Of a DNA stretch of 64,000 nt, positions 54,592 through 64,000 are shown piece after piece. The notes under the pieces were generated by a model. The model searched no databases, was not told the DNA's origin, and was given only the letters and a program-made list of their open reading frames with translations. Made by a program: the position numbers and the translations under genes. The DNA is taken from assembly GCF_001400735.1 (NCBI RefSeq), contig NZ_LJPW01000008.1:1-64000 (forward strand), read 5' to 3'. This DNA comes from Pseudomonas caricapapayae (lineage in GTDB: Bacteria; Pseudomonadota; Gammaproteobacteria; Pseudomonadales; Pseudomonadaceae). Positions within the stretch are counted from its first letter, which is position 1; every line of letters begins with the position of its first letter.

Positions 54592-57349
54592 AAAAAATCG
54601 TCTGAGCCGATGGCTTGGCCGTGGTGAAACACCACAGGTGCAGCAGGCTGTGCCGGTTTCCAGTGAGCCCGGTCCTGTCGGTGCCGACTTGTATTTGCTG
54701 CTCGATGATGAGGGGCGGATACAGAGCATCAGCCCGCAGCTGCTTGCTCGATTGGGCATTGCTGCTCCGCTGGCGGCTGCGCAGCGATTGATGAACCTGT
54801 TGCTGCCCAATAGCGCGCTGGTCATCGAAGGCGTGCCGCCTGACTGGCTGGGTCATATGCTGGATCTGGACTTCAAGAGTGCCGATGCGCATACCTTGCA
54901 CGCTCGTGGCTGGGTGCAGGCGCATGGCAAGGGCTGGCTGTTGCAGTTGCTGGATATCAGTGACCTGATGGAAGAAGCCAGCGCCGCTCGCAGCCGTCAG
55001 CAGTGCCTGCGGTTTGCCGGGCAGATGGCCGAGCGTGTACGTGTGTGCAATGTGGACCGGTTGACGGCCGTGGTGACCGAGCAACTCGAAGAGCTGGCGC
55101 AACTGTGGCACGTACCTTGTGTGGCGCTGGTATTGCCGGAAGTCAGCGGCGTTGGCTGGCGTGTCTACTGTCAGTACAGCGCGCATACTGCGCCGGAGCT
55201 GTGGCAGGTGGGGCAGCGGCTGGGTACTGCGCCGGATCGGTTCGATGCCAATATCACGCATCAACTGAGGTTTGGCGGCAGCGTCGATCAGGGGCCGCTG
55301 CAAAGTGCCTTTGGCAACGCCGACGGCTTTCTGATCCCTCACAGTCGCGATAACGTCGCCAAAGCCTGGCTGATGTTCGGCTTCTATAATCCGCAACAAC
55401 AGGCCCCGGACCTCGGAGAGCGCGAGTGGCTCAACCTGTGCTCGGCGCTGGCCGGTCCGGTACTGTTCCGTTTGTCCGAGCAGCACAATCGCCACCATGT
55501 CGAACGTCTGGCAGTGCTTCAGGACCTTTTGGGGACCGGCTGGTGGGAGCTGATACCGGCGAGCGACGAGATCCTGTTGGCACCGCAGCTGGCGCGCAGC
55601 CTGCGTCTGGGCGACAGGGTCGAGAGCCTGTCGCGTCAGGACTGGCTGGCGCTGATTCATCCGGCGGATCGACAGGAGCTGTCCAGTCGGCTGGCGCAGT
55701 TGCGCGACAAAGGCACGCCACTGATGCTGTGCGTGCGCCTGGCGCAGGGCGATCCCGCCCAGGAAACCCTCTGGTTCCGCATTCAGGGTCAGGCACTGAT
55801 CAGTGGCCAGGTACAGCGGGTACTGGGTTTCATGCTCGATGTCAGCGATATCAAGAATCAGGAAACCGAAGCGGCGGCGGCTCACGCCCGGCTGGACAAC
55901 CTGATTGCCAGCTCGCCGGCCGTGATTTACGTGCAGCGCTACGACCACGGCAACCTTGAGCCGACCTTTTTCAGTGACAGCCTGACGCCCTTGCTGGGCT
56001 GGACGCTGGCCGACTGTGTAGACGGTCAGTTGGCGGAATACATTCACCCTGAAGACCGCGACATCTGGTTCGAGCGTAACCGGCAACTGCTGCGTGAAGG
56101 GTTCGTCAGCCGCCGTTTCAGGTTGCGCAACAGGAACGGCCAATACCACTGGCTGCTGGACGAAGCGCGAGTGCTGCGTGACGACCTCGGCATGCCGGTG
56201 GAGGCGGTGGGGCTGTGGCTCGACGTGACCGAGGCCACCCTGGCGGCCGAGCATATACGGCGCAGCGAGGAGCGTTACCGCATTCTGGTCGAAGATTCGC
56301 CGGCAATGATCTGTCGCTACACGCCGGACCTGGTTTTGAGTTTCGGCAATCGGCCGCTGGCCAACTATATGGAGTGCACGCCAGAACAACTGACCGGGAT
56401 CAACCTGGGAGACTGGCTGTCGGACGAGCAGCGCGAGGCGTTCATCAAGCGTATCGGCCAGCTGACTCCGGAAGCGCCGGTGAGCACCGAAGAAATCTGT
56501 ATCGAGCTGCCGGGCCGCGAGTATGCCTGGTGGATATGGGCCGACCGGGGGGTATTCGATGAGCACGGCAAGCTGGTCGAAGTGCAGGCGGTGGGCCGCG
56601 ACAATACAGACGTGCGCCGTTCGAGGATGCAGTTGAACCAGAGCGCCAAGATGGCCACGCTGGGTGAAATGTCCACAGGCCTTGCCCATGAGATCAATCA
56701 GCCACTCAACGTTATGCGTATGGCGGTGGTCAACGTTCTCAAGCGCCTGGGGCGCGGTGATGTGGACATCGAATACCTCACTGAAAAGCTCAATCGCATC
56801 GACACGCAGGTGCAGCGTGCTGCCCGGGTGGTCGACCATATGCGGGTGTTCGGTCGGCGTTCCGAAGTGGAGGAGCAATTGTTCGACCCGGCCCAGGCGG
56901 TGGACGGCACAATCTCGATGCTGGCCGAGGGCATGAAGGGCAAGGGTGTGCAGTTGCGGGTGGGCAGCATGGTCGACGCCGTGCAGGTGCGCGGACATGT
57001 CGATCAGCTTGAGCAGGTGCTGATCAACCTGATGGTCAATGCTCGCGATGCCTTGTTGTCGCGCCGGGAAAAAGACCGTGATTTCGAACCGTGGATCAGT
57101 GTCGAGGCCGAGCGGGATGAAAACATCATCCGGCTGGCGGTTCAGGACAATGGCGGCGGAATCGATCCCCGTTTGCTGGAGCGCATTTTCGAGCCGTTCT
57201 TTACCACCAAGCCTGTCGGCGTCGGCACCGGACTGGGCTTGTCCGTCAGCTACGGCATTGTCGATCAGATGGGTGGCCAGCTCAGCGTCGCCAACATCGG
57301 CGAAGGCGCTCGTTTTCAGATCGAGCTGCCGATATTCAATGCCGGCTAG
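54581..57349 (+). CDS. pprA: Sensor histidine kinase PprA
   Basis: A protein of about 922 residues without clear membrane helices. PAS-like blocks occupy the middle (NLIASSPAVIYVQRY, HPEDRDIWFER, RILVEDSPAMICRYTP). The kinase core has His703 in LAHEINQPLN, an N box NLMVNARDAL, and GTGLGLSVSYGI. It phosphorylates PprB. The first ATG is deep in the protein, so translation must begin at a non-ATG codon: TTG 54581, which overlaps the tadF stop, is my choice; GTG 54530 is the alternative. Confidence 0.88.
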   Translation: MSLEKNRLSRWLGRGETPQVQQAVPVSSEPGPVGADLYLLLDDEGRIQSISPQLLARLGIAAPLAAAQRLMNLLLPNSALVIEGVPPDWLGHMLDLDFKSADAHTLHARGWVQAHGKGWLLQLLDISDLMEEASAARSRQQCLRFAGQMAERVRVCNVDRLTAVVTEQLEELAQLWHVPCVALVLPEVSGVGWRVYCQYSAHTAPELWQVGQRLGTAPDRFDANITHQLRFGGSVDQGPLQSAFGNADGFLIPHSRDNVAKAWLMFGFYNPQQQAPDLGEREWLNLCSALAGPVLFRLSEQHNRHHVERLAVLQDLLGTGWWELIPASDEILLAPQLARSLRLGDRVESLSRQDWLALIHPADRQELSSRLAQLRDKGTPLMLCVRLAQGDPAQETLWFRIQGQALISGQVQRVLGFMLDVSDIKNQETEAAAAHARLDNLIASSPAVIYVQRYDHGNLEPTFFSDSLTPLLGWTLADCVDGQLAEYIHPEDRDIWFERNRQLLREGFVSRRFRLRNRNGQYHWLLDEARVLRDDLGMPVEAVGLWLDVTEATLAAEHIRRSEERYRILVEDSPAMICRYTPDLVLSFGNRPLANYMECTPEQLTGINLGDWLSDEQREAFIKRIGQLTPEAPVSTEEICIELPGREYAWWIWADRGVFDEHGKLVEVQAVGRDNTDVRRSRMQLNQSAKMATLGEMSTGLAHEINQPLNVMRMAVVNVLKRLGRGDVDIEYLTEKLNRIDTQVQRAARVVDHMRVFGRRSEVEEQLFDPAQAVDGTISMLAEGMKGKGVQLRVGSMVDAVQVRGHVDQLEQVLINLMVNARDALLSRREKDRDFEPWISVEAERDENIIRLAVQDNGGGIDPRLLERIFEPFFTTKPVGVGTGLGLSVSYGIVDQMGGQLSVANIGEGARFQIELPIFNAG

Positions 57350-59379
57350 ATAACCAGCGTTGCCTGACCCAGGTTGCAGCTCAGGTTGGCACCCACATCT
57401 GCGGATGCCAGGCTCAGGCCCAGCGACTGGAACAGAGGGTCTACCACCAGGGTCAGCAAGCGTGTCAGCGAATCGTCGACGATGGCGTCCAGTGCCGTGG
57501 TCAAGCTGCTCAGTATCGATGCCGCTCCGGTGATGACGTTGCCAATCACAGTGCTGGCCGACGGTTTATAGACATCGACCTTAACGCTTGAAACCAGCCC
57601 GGTCAGCACGCTGCTCGGCTTGCTGGCCGCGACCCCGGTCAGAAAATACGGGGCGCTATTGATTTCCGGCAGGTTGGGTGAACTGAACGTTGTGCTGGTC
57701 GCGGTGGCGCTCCCCAAAGGCGACTGGTTGGCCGAGTTGAAGCTGAGGCCGATTCCGCCGCCGCCAAAAGGAAGGCGTGCGGTGCAGTTACCCAGTAATC
57801 CGAGTATTTTCTGGCAGGTCAGGGTGCCGATATCGAGCACCGGTATGGGCATCGCGATAATCGCCGACGGGTCCGTACTGGCGGGGAAGGCGTTGCTGTC
57901 GCTGATCAGGCCGACCTTGCTGCTCAGCAGAGCGGCATCGGTTTGAATGGTCAGGGTCTTGTTGGTGTTGCTGGTGCAGGTAAAACCGGTGACGTAACTG
58001 TCGGCGCTGGCCAGTGACAGGCTCAGATCGATCCTGGGACCGGTGCCGGACGACGTGCCTGAGGTCAGAAACCTGAAGTCGGTGACCATGCAACTGGTCA
58101 ACCCCAGCGCGCAGGTGGTAGAACCGAGCAGGCCGGCAATATTGAGGCTCAATGCATTATTGAGGATCGGTGTCAGGCTGCCCACGACCGAGCCTGCGGT
58201 ATTGGCCAGCGAGGTAATCGTGCCCAGCACAGGGAGGTTGATCGACACCAGTGCGCGCATTTGTGCGGTGCGCACGTAAATCCGGTTGGCACCGTTTCTG
58301 GGGTTAAGCGGGTCGATCCTGCTCGGGTCGCCAATGGCCGACAGTTGAGGCGGCTCGATCACCTGAATTCGCGTGGTGACTTGAGCCAGACTGCCTACGT
58401 TGATCTGTGTCGCGGCCGAGACACCGTTCTTGTCATTGGCCAATTGCGCGAGGCCCTGAACCAGATCCATCAGGCGCAGATTAGTGTTCAGGGCGGTGAG
58501 GTCCGCACCGCCTTGAATCGCCAGTAAATCACCCAGCAGCACGGTGGTCGTTCCAGTGGCCAGTTTCAAGAGCTGCAGGCCCTGAATGGCAGCGGCACCG
58601 CTCAGGGTGGAGTTCGAACCGAGTACATTGATTGCGCTCTGAACCAACTGGCTGACTGAAACGGTGGTGTTGAGTACGTCGCTGTAACCCACGGCCGTAA
58701 GGTTGAGGTCGGTTTTGAGCCTGTCCAGATAACTCAGCAGGCTCAGGTCGGTGTCGGCCAGACCTTGCCAGTTGGCAACGCTGAGGTTTAGCGCGCCGCC
58801 CAGCAGACTGCCAATGACCGGGTTGAGAATGGCTGCCCGGGTGCTGTCCACGGTGATCGCTGCACTGCGGATGGTCAGTGCCGCGAGCGGCGCTGCACTG
58901 GCGGCCACGGCTGTGGCGCTGATCGTGACATTGGCAGACGAGGGTGTTTTTTCGAACAGTGCACCAATGCCTGCGGCAATACTTCGTGGCACAGGGTGTG
59001 CTGCCACCACCTGAATGGCCAGTGCCTGGGTGGAATCCGCGACAAATACGCGCTGGCTCTGGAGGCCTGTTGTGAGGGTGCCACAGCGAGTCATCAGTGT
59101 CCGGCCATCGGTGTTCGGGGTGAAACCGTTACGCGTGGCGCTCTGAGTGGCGAAGGAGGGAGCCGTGGCCGCACCGCTGCACGTTCCTCTACGGCCCGCA
59201 GCTTCAAGGGCGGCGATGTCCGCAACCCGCTGCAAGGAGCGTTTTTCCAGATACAGCCTGCCGCTGTCGACCACCACCAGCGTGCACAGCAGCGCCAGCC
59301 CTAATGTCAGCGCGGCCACCAGGCCGATTGCGCCGCGTTGCCGGGCGGGCATCGACGTATAACCATCCAGTGGGGACAT
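57346..59379 (-). CDS. tadG: Tad pilus-associated protein TadG
   Basis: A 677-residue protein with a short N-terminus, a membrane helix (IGLVAALTLGLALLCTLVVVDSG) and a following TadG/TadE-like segment (RLYLEKRSLQRVADIAALEAA). A long low-charge, Ser/Thr/Leu-rich extracytoplasmic region follows. ATG at 59379 has AAGGAG five bases before it. It convergently touches pprA (4 bp overlap). In P. aeruginosa tadG lies next to pprB; here it lies past pprA. Confidence 0.9.
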   Translation of the reverse strand: MSPLDGYTSMPARQRGAIGLVAALTLGLALLCTLVVVDSGRLYLEKRSLQRVADIAALEAAGRRGTCSGAATAPSFATQSATRNGFTPNTDGRTLMTRCGTLTTGLQSQRVFVADSTQALAIQVVAAHPVPRSIAAGIGALFEKTPSSANVTISATAVAASAAPLAALTIRSAAITVDSTRAAILNPVIGSLLGGALNLSVANWQGLADTDLSLLSYLDRLKTDLNLTAVGYSDVLNTTVSVSQLVQSAINVLGSNSTLSGAAAIQGLQLLKLATGTTTVLLGDLLAIQGGADLTALNTNLRLMDLVQGLAQLANDKNGVSAATQINVGSLAQVTTRIQVIEPPQLSAIGDPSRIDPLNPRNGANRIYVRTAQMRALVSINLPVLGTITSLANTAGSVVGSLTPILNNALSLNIAGLLGSTTCALGLTSCMVTDFRFLTSGTSSGTGPRIDLSLSLASADSYVTGFTCTSNTNKTLTIQTDAALLSSKVGLISDSNAFPASTDPSAIIAMPIPVLDIGTLTCQKILGLLGNCTARLPFGGGGIGLSFNSANQSPLGSATATSTTFSSPNLPEINSAPYFLTGVAASKPSSVLTGLVSSVKVDVYKPSASTVIGNVITGAASILSSLTTALDAIVDDSLTRLLTLVVDPLFQSLGLSLASADVGANLSCNLGQATLVI

Positions 59380-59517
59380 CAGCACTCCTTCGACTACGCC
59401 GTCGCTCACTCACCTGCTTGAGGGGAGTGTAGTCAACGCCTCGAAAGAGCACTGGCAAGGTGCCAGATTTGAGGGGCGTCGCACCCGTTTTTTCACAGGC
59501 GCGATCAGGCCTGTCAA

Positions 59518-60834
59518 TCAGTACTGATAACGCAGCACCGCGTGCGACAGCGCGCGCACCGCGAAGATACCAAGCAGCGCGGTCATTGCTGGCACAACGA
59601 GCCACCACACCCGGACCGACATGGCGGGCAAAGGGGCGTTGCGCTGAATGAACGCCAGGCTGGCGGCACAGACGCAAAATGCCAGGAGCATTCCGGCAAG
59701 AATGTCTGTCGGCCAATGAACGCCCAGATAGACCCTCGACAGCGCAATGGCCAGTGCCGGAATGCCGCCGACCAGCATCCAGGTCAGACGCAGCCGGACG
59801 GGTTGGCCACGCCCGGCCAGCACCGCGAGCGTCATGAACAGCGCAAAGGCTGCAGAGCTGTGGCCACTGGGCATGCTGTAAGTTGTCAGCGGTTCTACCA
59901 GTACGTCCGGACGGGCACGGGCGAAGAACGTTTTCAGGGTACCGTTGGCGATCGCGGTGCCCAGTGTGGCTGCCAGAGCGAAAGCTGCGTGATGCCATTG
60001 TCTGGCAACGGCCAGCACGATGATCAACAGCGAGGCGGCCAGCAACTGGGCCTTGAAGTCACCGATGCTGGTGACGAAGATCACGATATTCTGTGCGGCC
60101 TCGCTGCGATGCTCCTGGACAAGCGTCATCAGGCCGTTGTCGAAGTCCGCCAGATAGGGCCAGCCGATGAACAGCGCGGCGACCAGCGTCAGGCTGAGCA
60201 CGGAAATCAGTCTGGTCGCATAGCGCTTCTGGCGAATACTGCTCTGAATGCTCAATCCGAACAGAATCGCCAGGCCTGTACCGACCACTGCCGCCTCTGG
60301 CCAGAAGCCTTCCGGCAATGGCAGGCGAATGGCAGCACCCGCTGCCCAGCCAGGCATCAGGTAGGCAATCGACCAGCCTGCCGCAGCCAGTACGCTCACT
60401 GCCGCAAAGCGCGGCAGGGGCATGTCGCACATGCCGGCAATCATTGGCAACATCGGCCGTAGGGGGCCGATGAAACGCCCGACCAGCAAACTGGCGATGC
60501 CGTAGCGGTGGAAGTATTTTTCCGCACCTGACATCCACTCCGGGTGCGTGCGCAGGCCGGGCAACTGGCGAATGTTCTGATGAAAGCGGCGACCGATGAA
60601 ATAGGACACCGCGTCACCCAGCAGCCCGCCCAGAAAACCCAGTAGCAGGACTTCGCCTAACGGCAGAATGCCGCTGCCGGCCAGAGCGGCGATGGCAAAC
60701 ATGATGACCGTACCGGGCACAACGATCCCGACAATCGCGACACATTCAGTGAAGGCCACTAAAAAGATCGCGGCGGCTACCCAGGAAGGGTTTGCCGTCA
60801 GCCAGCCGGTCATGCCATTGAGCAGATCGCCCAT
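59518..60834 (-). CDS. DedA-PAP2 phosphatase fusion protein
   Basis: A 438-residue membrane protein with two parts. Residues 1 to about 205 are a DedA (SNARE-associated) domain (VGIVVPGTVIMF, GDAVSYFIGR, GRFIGPLRPMLP). The rest is a PAP2-type lipid phosphatase with KTFFARARPD, PSGHS and SRVYLGVHWPTD, the complete three-motif active site. Both parts handle membrane lipids, so it may flip and dephosphorylate undecaprenyl pyrophosphate or a phosphatidate. The same fusion exists in other Proteobacteria. Confidence 0.9.
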   Translation of the reverse strand: MGDLLNGMTGWLTANPSWVAAAIFLVAFTECVAIVGIVVPGTVIMFAIAALAGSGILPLGEVLLLGFLGGLLGDAVSYFIGRRFHQNIRQLPGLRTHPEWMSGAEKYFHRYGIASLLVGRFIGPLRPMLPMIAGMCDMPLPRFAAVSVLAAAGWSIAYLMPGWAAGAAIRLPLPEGFWPEAAVVGTGLAILFGLSIQSSIRQKRYATRLISVLSLTLVAALFIGWPYLADFDNGLMTLVQEHRSEAAQNIVIFVTSIGDFKAQLLAASLLIIVLAVARQWHHAAFALAATLGTAIANGTLKTFFARARPDVLVEPLTTYSMPSGHSSAAFALFMTLAVLAGRGQPVRLRLTWMLVGGIPALAIALSRVYLGVHWPTDILAGMLLAFCVCAASLAFIQRNAPLPAMSVRVWWLVVPAMTALLGIFAVRALSHAVLRYQY

Positions 60835-60837
60835 CGG

Positions 60838-61509
60838 TCAGTTTCCTTGATCGAGAAGTAGGTAGTCGCGGCCTTCGACCTGACCGCGCCTGAGAGGGTT
60901 CCGTGTGCAGAAGCGGGCATAACCCGCATCCACGAATCGATACATCAGGTGCTCATCGCGTCCGGCGGGGATGCCGAGGCGGGTGGTCTGAATAATACGA
61001 TCGGGGGTCTGTCCGATATCTTCGACCAGCAACCTCTGCGGATCGAAGCGCTTGGCGTCCCACATGGGGACCTTCAGGCCGAGCGCTTTGCACAGCAGCG
61101 TCTGGCCAGCGCAGAGCCGCTGCGGTGGGCGGATTGCGCCGCTGGCATCAGGGTTATTCAACTGCATCTGCGCCAGAGCGTTTTCATCGCTGGTCGCGTC
61201 GGTCCAGGGATACGCCGATTTGATCAGCACCGCATTGCCCGGCCCCTCGGCGCTGAAATTCAGCGAATCGCCGCCGCGTGCGTAATACATATAGATGTGG
61301 CCGCCGTCGAGGAACAGTGCCTTGCGTTTTTCGGTGTAGCCCAGTGAGGCGTGGCTGCCTTTTTCTGCGCAGTAGTACGCTTCGGTTTCGATGATGCGGG
61401 CGGCCAGCCACAGGTCGCCCACTTTGTGCCGGATGACCTTGCCCAGCAGATCGCGGGCCAGTATCCGTGCATCGCGATGGAAGAAATGGTCGGGAAGGGC
61501 TGCGGGCAT
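60838..61509 (-). CDS. 3-methyladenine DNA glycosylase (AAG/Mpg family)
   Basis: A 223-residue protein with ARDLLGKVIRH, RIIETEAYY (catalytic Glu in the ETEAY motif), DPASH-like GSHASLGYTEKRK and GGDSLNFSAEGPGNAVLIKS. These are the blocks of the eukaryote-type alkyladenine glycosylase family. It removes alkylated purines from DNA in base excision repair. It is 3 bp upstream of the fusion gene on the same strand, so both may be co-transcribed. Confidence 0.9.
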   Translation of the reverse strand: MPAALPDHFFHRDARILARDLLGKVIRHKVGDLWLAARIIETEAYYCAEKGSHASLGYTEKRKALFLDGGHIYMYYARGGDSLNFSAEGPGNAVLIKSAYPWTDATSDENALAQMQLNNPDASGAIRPPQRLCAGQTLLCKALGLKVPMWDAKRFDPQRLLVEDIGQTPDRIIQTTRLGIPAGRDEHLMYRFVDAGYARFCTRNPLRRGQVEGRDYLLLDQGN

Positions 61510-61766
61510 AATCAGGCGGGTACGTTGAGAAGGTGCCCGATAATAACAAGCGCAACTTTAATTGCAGCTGAATGTGTCTGGATTGACAGCTTTGTTGTTT
61601 CTGAAAGTGACTGAATCATGACAGGTCGGTTAACCCGTGCGAGCGCTTTGTGCGTGCGTCTTCCTGCGACGCTGGTCGAGAGGGCGCGCAGGCTGAGCGC
61701 TCATCATTATGTACAAATCCTGAAGAGCCCGGAAAATGGGGGCGTTTAGGCTTCTGCCCGCAGGGC

Positions 61767-61900
61767 GTGGGAGCGAACTTGTTCGCGAAAGCTTTGTTTC
61801 GGGCGATACATCTCCTGCGGATGTCACGGCCCTTTCGCGGACAAGTCCGCTCCTACGGCTATCGGCCAGAATCAAAAGCGGACTTGTGTATAACAATGAG
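61767..61900. repeat. REPIN-like inverted repeat, copy C, with shared tail
   Basis: GTGGGAGCGAACTTGTTCGCG on the left and CGCGGACAAGTCCGCTCCTAC on the right form inverted arms, with the same interior GCGATACATCT...GCGGATGT...CGGCCC as copy A (37096-37185). The tail GGCCAGAATCAAAAGCGGAC...TGTGTATAAC matches the one after copy B. Confidence 0.8.
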
Positions 61901-61971
61901 GGCTAAGGGTGACGGGCATCTGCCTGCGCAAGAAATCTGCGCACTGATATCGACCATCCGCCTGTCTGCGC

Positions 61972-62000
61972 TGTCGTTCGTGCGGCACGACAGCTATAAT
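61972..62000 (+). promoter_or_regulatory. Candidate sigma-70 promoter of proA
   Basis: A perfect -10 box TATAAT at 61995-62000 lies 36 bp before the proA start. The spaced -35 position (61972-61977, TGTCGT) is weak. This is the best promoter-like site in the gap. Confidence 0.5.
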
Positions 62001-62035
62001 CAGCCGCTTTCCTCTTTGCCAAGACCTCTGAGACC

Positions 62036-63301
62036 ATGACTGAGTCCGTTCTTGACTACATGACCCGCCTGGGTCGCGCCGCCCGCGAAGCTTCGCGAGT
62101 GATCGGTCGTGCCAGCACAGCGCAGAAGAACCGCGCCCTGCAAGCCACTGCCGCCGCTCTGGACGAAGCGCGCGCCGAGCTGTCTGCCGCCAATGCGCTG
62201 GACCTGGCAAACGGTCAGGCCAACGGGCTTGAGCCGGCCATGCTTGAGCGTCTGGCCCTGACCCCCGCACGCATCGACAGCATGATCGTCGGGTTGCGTC
62301 AGGTAGCCGGTCTGGCAGACCCGATCGGTGCGATCCGGGACATGAGCTATCGGCCATCCGGCATCCAGGTCGGCAAGATGCGTGTGCCGCTGGGTGTTGT
62401 CGGAATCATCTACGAGTCACGTCCGAACGTGACCATCGACGCCGCCAGTCTGTGCCTGAAGTCCGGGAACGCGACCATTCTGCGCGGCGGCTCCGAAGCC
62501 ATTCATTCCAATCGTGCCATCGCCGCCTGCATCGAGCGTGGTCTGGCCGAGGCCGGGCTGCCCGCTGCCGTGGTGCAAGTGGTCGAAACCACCGACCGGG
62601 CAGCGGTTGGTGCGCTGATTACCATGCCCGAGTACGTGGACGTCATCGTGCCGCGTGGCGGCAAGGGCCTGATCGAGCGGGTCAGTCGCGACGCGCGCGT
62701 GCCGGTCATCAAGCACCTGGACGGCATCTGTCATGTGTACGTCAGCGCCCACGCCGATCTGGCCAAGGCACAGAAGATTGCCTTCAACGCCAAGACCTAC
62801 CGCTACGGAATCTGCGGCGCGATGGAGACGTTGCTGGTCGATCAGACCATCGCTGCCGACTTCCTGCCGCCGATGGCCGCGCAGTTCCGTGAGAAGGGCG
62901 TCGAGTTGCGTGGCTGCGAGCGCACCCGCGACCTGATCGACGTCATGCCGGCCACCGAAGAAGACTGGCACACCGAGTACCTGGCCGCGATTCTGTCGAT
63001 TCGCGTCGTGTCCGGGCTGGATGAAGCCATCGAGCACATCAACCATTACGGTTCGCATCATAGCGATGCCATCGTTTCGGACCACCAAGGTCAGATTCGC
63101 CGCTTCATGGCCGAGGTCGATTCCAGTTCGGTCATGGTCAACGCGCCGACCAGCTTCGCCGACGGGTTCGAATACGGATTGGGTGCCGAGATCGGCATTT
63201 CTACTGATAAGCTGCACGCCCGCGGGCCTGTCGGGCTTGAAGGGTTGACCTGCGAGAAGTACATCGTGATCGGTGATGGTCAATTGCGCGGACAAGCCTG
63301 A
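62036..63301 (+). CDS. proA: Gamma-glutamyl phosphate reductase ProA
   Basis: A 421-residue member of the aldehyde dehydrogenase fold family. The catalytic cysteine lies in [11 protein letters not shown], with the NADP-binding block [14 protein letters not shown] and the signature [28 protein letters not shown]. It reduces gamma-glutamyl phosphate to the semialdehyde in proline synthesis. The ATG at 62036 opens MTESVLDYM. Its end overlaps the nadD start by 26 bp. Confidence 0.96.
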   Translation: MTESVLDYMTRLGRAAREASRVIGRASTAQKNRALQATAAALDEARAELSAANALDLANGQANGLEPAMLERLALTPARIDSMIVGLRQVAGLADPIGAIRDMSYRPSGIQVGKMRVPLGVVGIIYESRPNVTIDAASLCLKSGNATILRGGSEAIHSNRAIAACIERGLAEAGLPAAVVQVVETTDRAAVGALITMPEYVDVIVPRGGKGLIERVSRDARVPVIKHLDGICHVYVSAHADLAKAQKIAFNAKTYRYGICGAMETLLVDQTIAADFLPPMAAQFREKGVELRGCERTRDLIDVMPATEEDWHTEYLAAILSIRVVSGLDEAIEHINHYGSHHSDAIVSDHQGQIRRFMAEVDSSSVMVNAPTSFADGFEYGLGAEIGISTDKLHARGPVGLEGLTCEKYIVIGDGQLRGQA

Positions 63302-63983
63302 CTTGAACAGCCCCACGACAACGCTGCCCAGACGTATCGGCATGCTCGGGGGCACGTTCGACCCGGTTCATATCGGTCATTTGCGCGGTGCGCTCGAAGT
63401 GGCCGAGCTGCTGGAACTCGATGAGCTGCGCCTGACGCCCAGCGCCAGGCCTCCGCATCGTGACATGCCGAGCGTAACTGCCGAGGACCGTCTGGCGATG
63501 GTTCGGAACGCGGTTGCGGGCGTGTCGCCCCTGACGGTGGATGACCGTGAACTGAAACGGGACAAACCGTCGTATACCCTCGACACACTGGAATCGATGC
63601 GCGCCGAGCTGGCGCCTCATGACCAGTTGTTCCTGCTGCTGGGTTGGGATGCCTTTTGCGGGCTGCCGACCTGGCACAGGTGGGAAGAACTGCTGGAGCA
63701 CTGCCATATCGTGGTGCTGCAACGCCCGGACGCAGACAGCGAGTCGCCGGATGCCATGCGCAATCTGCTGGCGGCGCGCGCGGTCAGCGATCCCAAGGCC
63801 CTGAAAGGGCCGGGTGGACAGATTACATTCGTCTGGCAGACGCCTTTATCGGTGTCTGCCACCCAGATCCGTCAACTGCTGGCCAGCGGTAAGTCGGTAC
63901 GTTTTCTGGTGCCAGACGCGGTACTGGCCTATATCGATGCGCGCGGGCTTTACCGTGCGCCGAACACTGATGGGTCGTCCTGA
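63276..63983 (+). CDS. nadD: Nicotinate-nucleotide adenylyltransferase NadD
   Basis: A 235-residue enzyme of NAD synthesis. The nucleotidyltransferase signature [11 protein letters not shown] lies at about residues 24-34, [18 protein letters not shown] in the middle, and SATQIRQLL near the end. Start: ATG at 63276 follows a GTG at 63273, inside the end of proA. It has about 20 more N-terminal residues than P. aeruginosa NadD as I recall it, so a later non-ATG start is possible. The proA-nadD order is conserved; the next gene begins past the window. Confidence 0.92.
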   Translation: MVNCADKPDLNSPTTTLPRRIGMLGGTFDPVHIGHLRGALEVAELLELDELRLTPSARPPHRDMPSVTAEDRLAMVRNAVAGVSPLTVDDRELKRDKPSYTLDTLESMRAELAPHDQLFLLLGWDAFCGLPTWHRWEELLEHCHIVVLQRPDADSESPDAMRNLLAARAVSDPKALKGPGGQITFVWQTPLSVSATQIRQLLASGKSVRFLVPDAVLAYIDARGLYRAPNTDGSS

Positions 63984-64000
63984 AACTGCTTTGATCGACA

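Larger units (their letters stand above)
61510..62035. other. Intergenic region between the glycosylase and proA
   Basis: This 526 bp gap holds the REPIN copy C at 61767-61858 with its tail, and a proA promoter near 61972-62000. The first 250 bp carry the divergent glycosylase promoter and no recognisable gene. I see no tRNA or open frame with a ribosome site. Confidence 0.5.

Noticed and set aside
1..64000. tRNA, rRNA, CRISPR arrays, insertion sequences and prophage
   Set aside because: I read the intergenic regions on both strands and saw no cloverleaf, spaced direct repeats, transposase or phage structural genes; the only VgrG is discussed separately.

Overview
The window reads as chromosome of a fluorescent Pseudomonas, most likely from the P. 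syringae group. The reasons are gene order and protein identity: retS-purD-purH-fis-dusB, prmA-accC-accB-aroQ-dsbD and speA-yciH-nudix-DUF2333-gcbA occur in orders I remember from P. aeruginosa and P. putida. The PprA/PprB-controlled Flp/Tad pilus locus is also typical. The DNA is GC-rich throughout, genes are tightly packed on both strands, and I see no rRNA, tRNA, CRISPR array, IS element or prophage.

Layout. (1) 1-7378: aerobic cobalamin (corrin ring) genes, with cobK (cut by the window edge), cbiD and cobL on the minus strand, diverging from cobG-cobH-cobI-cobJ. (2) 7728-10607: four tandem, divergent paralogues of unknown function, the least explained block of the window. (3) 10613-25605: a core housekeeping stretch on the minus strand: marC, retS, purD, purH, fis, dusB, a zinc-ribbon membrane protein, prmA, accC, accB, aroQ and dsbD. 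(4) 25717-34166: the left part of the Tad pilus locus (DUF3613, tadD, C, B, A, tadZ, rcpA, rcpC, divergent flp pilin) plus a lone receiver domain protein. (5) 34277-46219: pbpC, a small membrane protein, a giant alpha-2-macroglobulin-like lipoprotein, a DinF-type MATE exporter, an alpha/beta hydrolase lipoprotein and a short orphan VgrG. (6) 46476-52625: speA, yciH, a Nudix hydrolase, DUF2333 and the diguanylate cyclase gcbA. (7) 52633-59379: the right part of the Tad locus (pprB, fppA, tadF, pprA, tadG). (8) 59518-63983: a DedA-PAP2 fusion, a 3-methyladenine glycosylase, proA and nadD.

How it fits together. Much of the non-housekeeping content concerns surface lifestyle: RetS and GcbA are switches between planktonic and attached growth, PprA/PprB is the two-component system for Tad pili, and the Tad genes build the pilus. 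The two halves of the Tad locus are about 19 kb apart. Re-inverting about 25.65-52.63 kb would at once make the Tad locus contiguous and put gcbA next to dsbD, as I remember in other pseudomonads, so a 27 kb inversion is the simplest explanation. Short dispersed inverted repeats (REPIN-like) lie in three intergenic gaps. The best candidate for something undescribed is the four-paralogue cluster at 7.7-10.6 kb.
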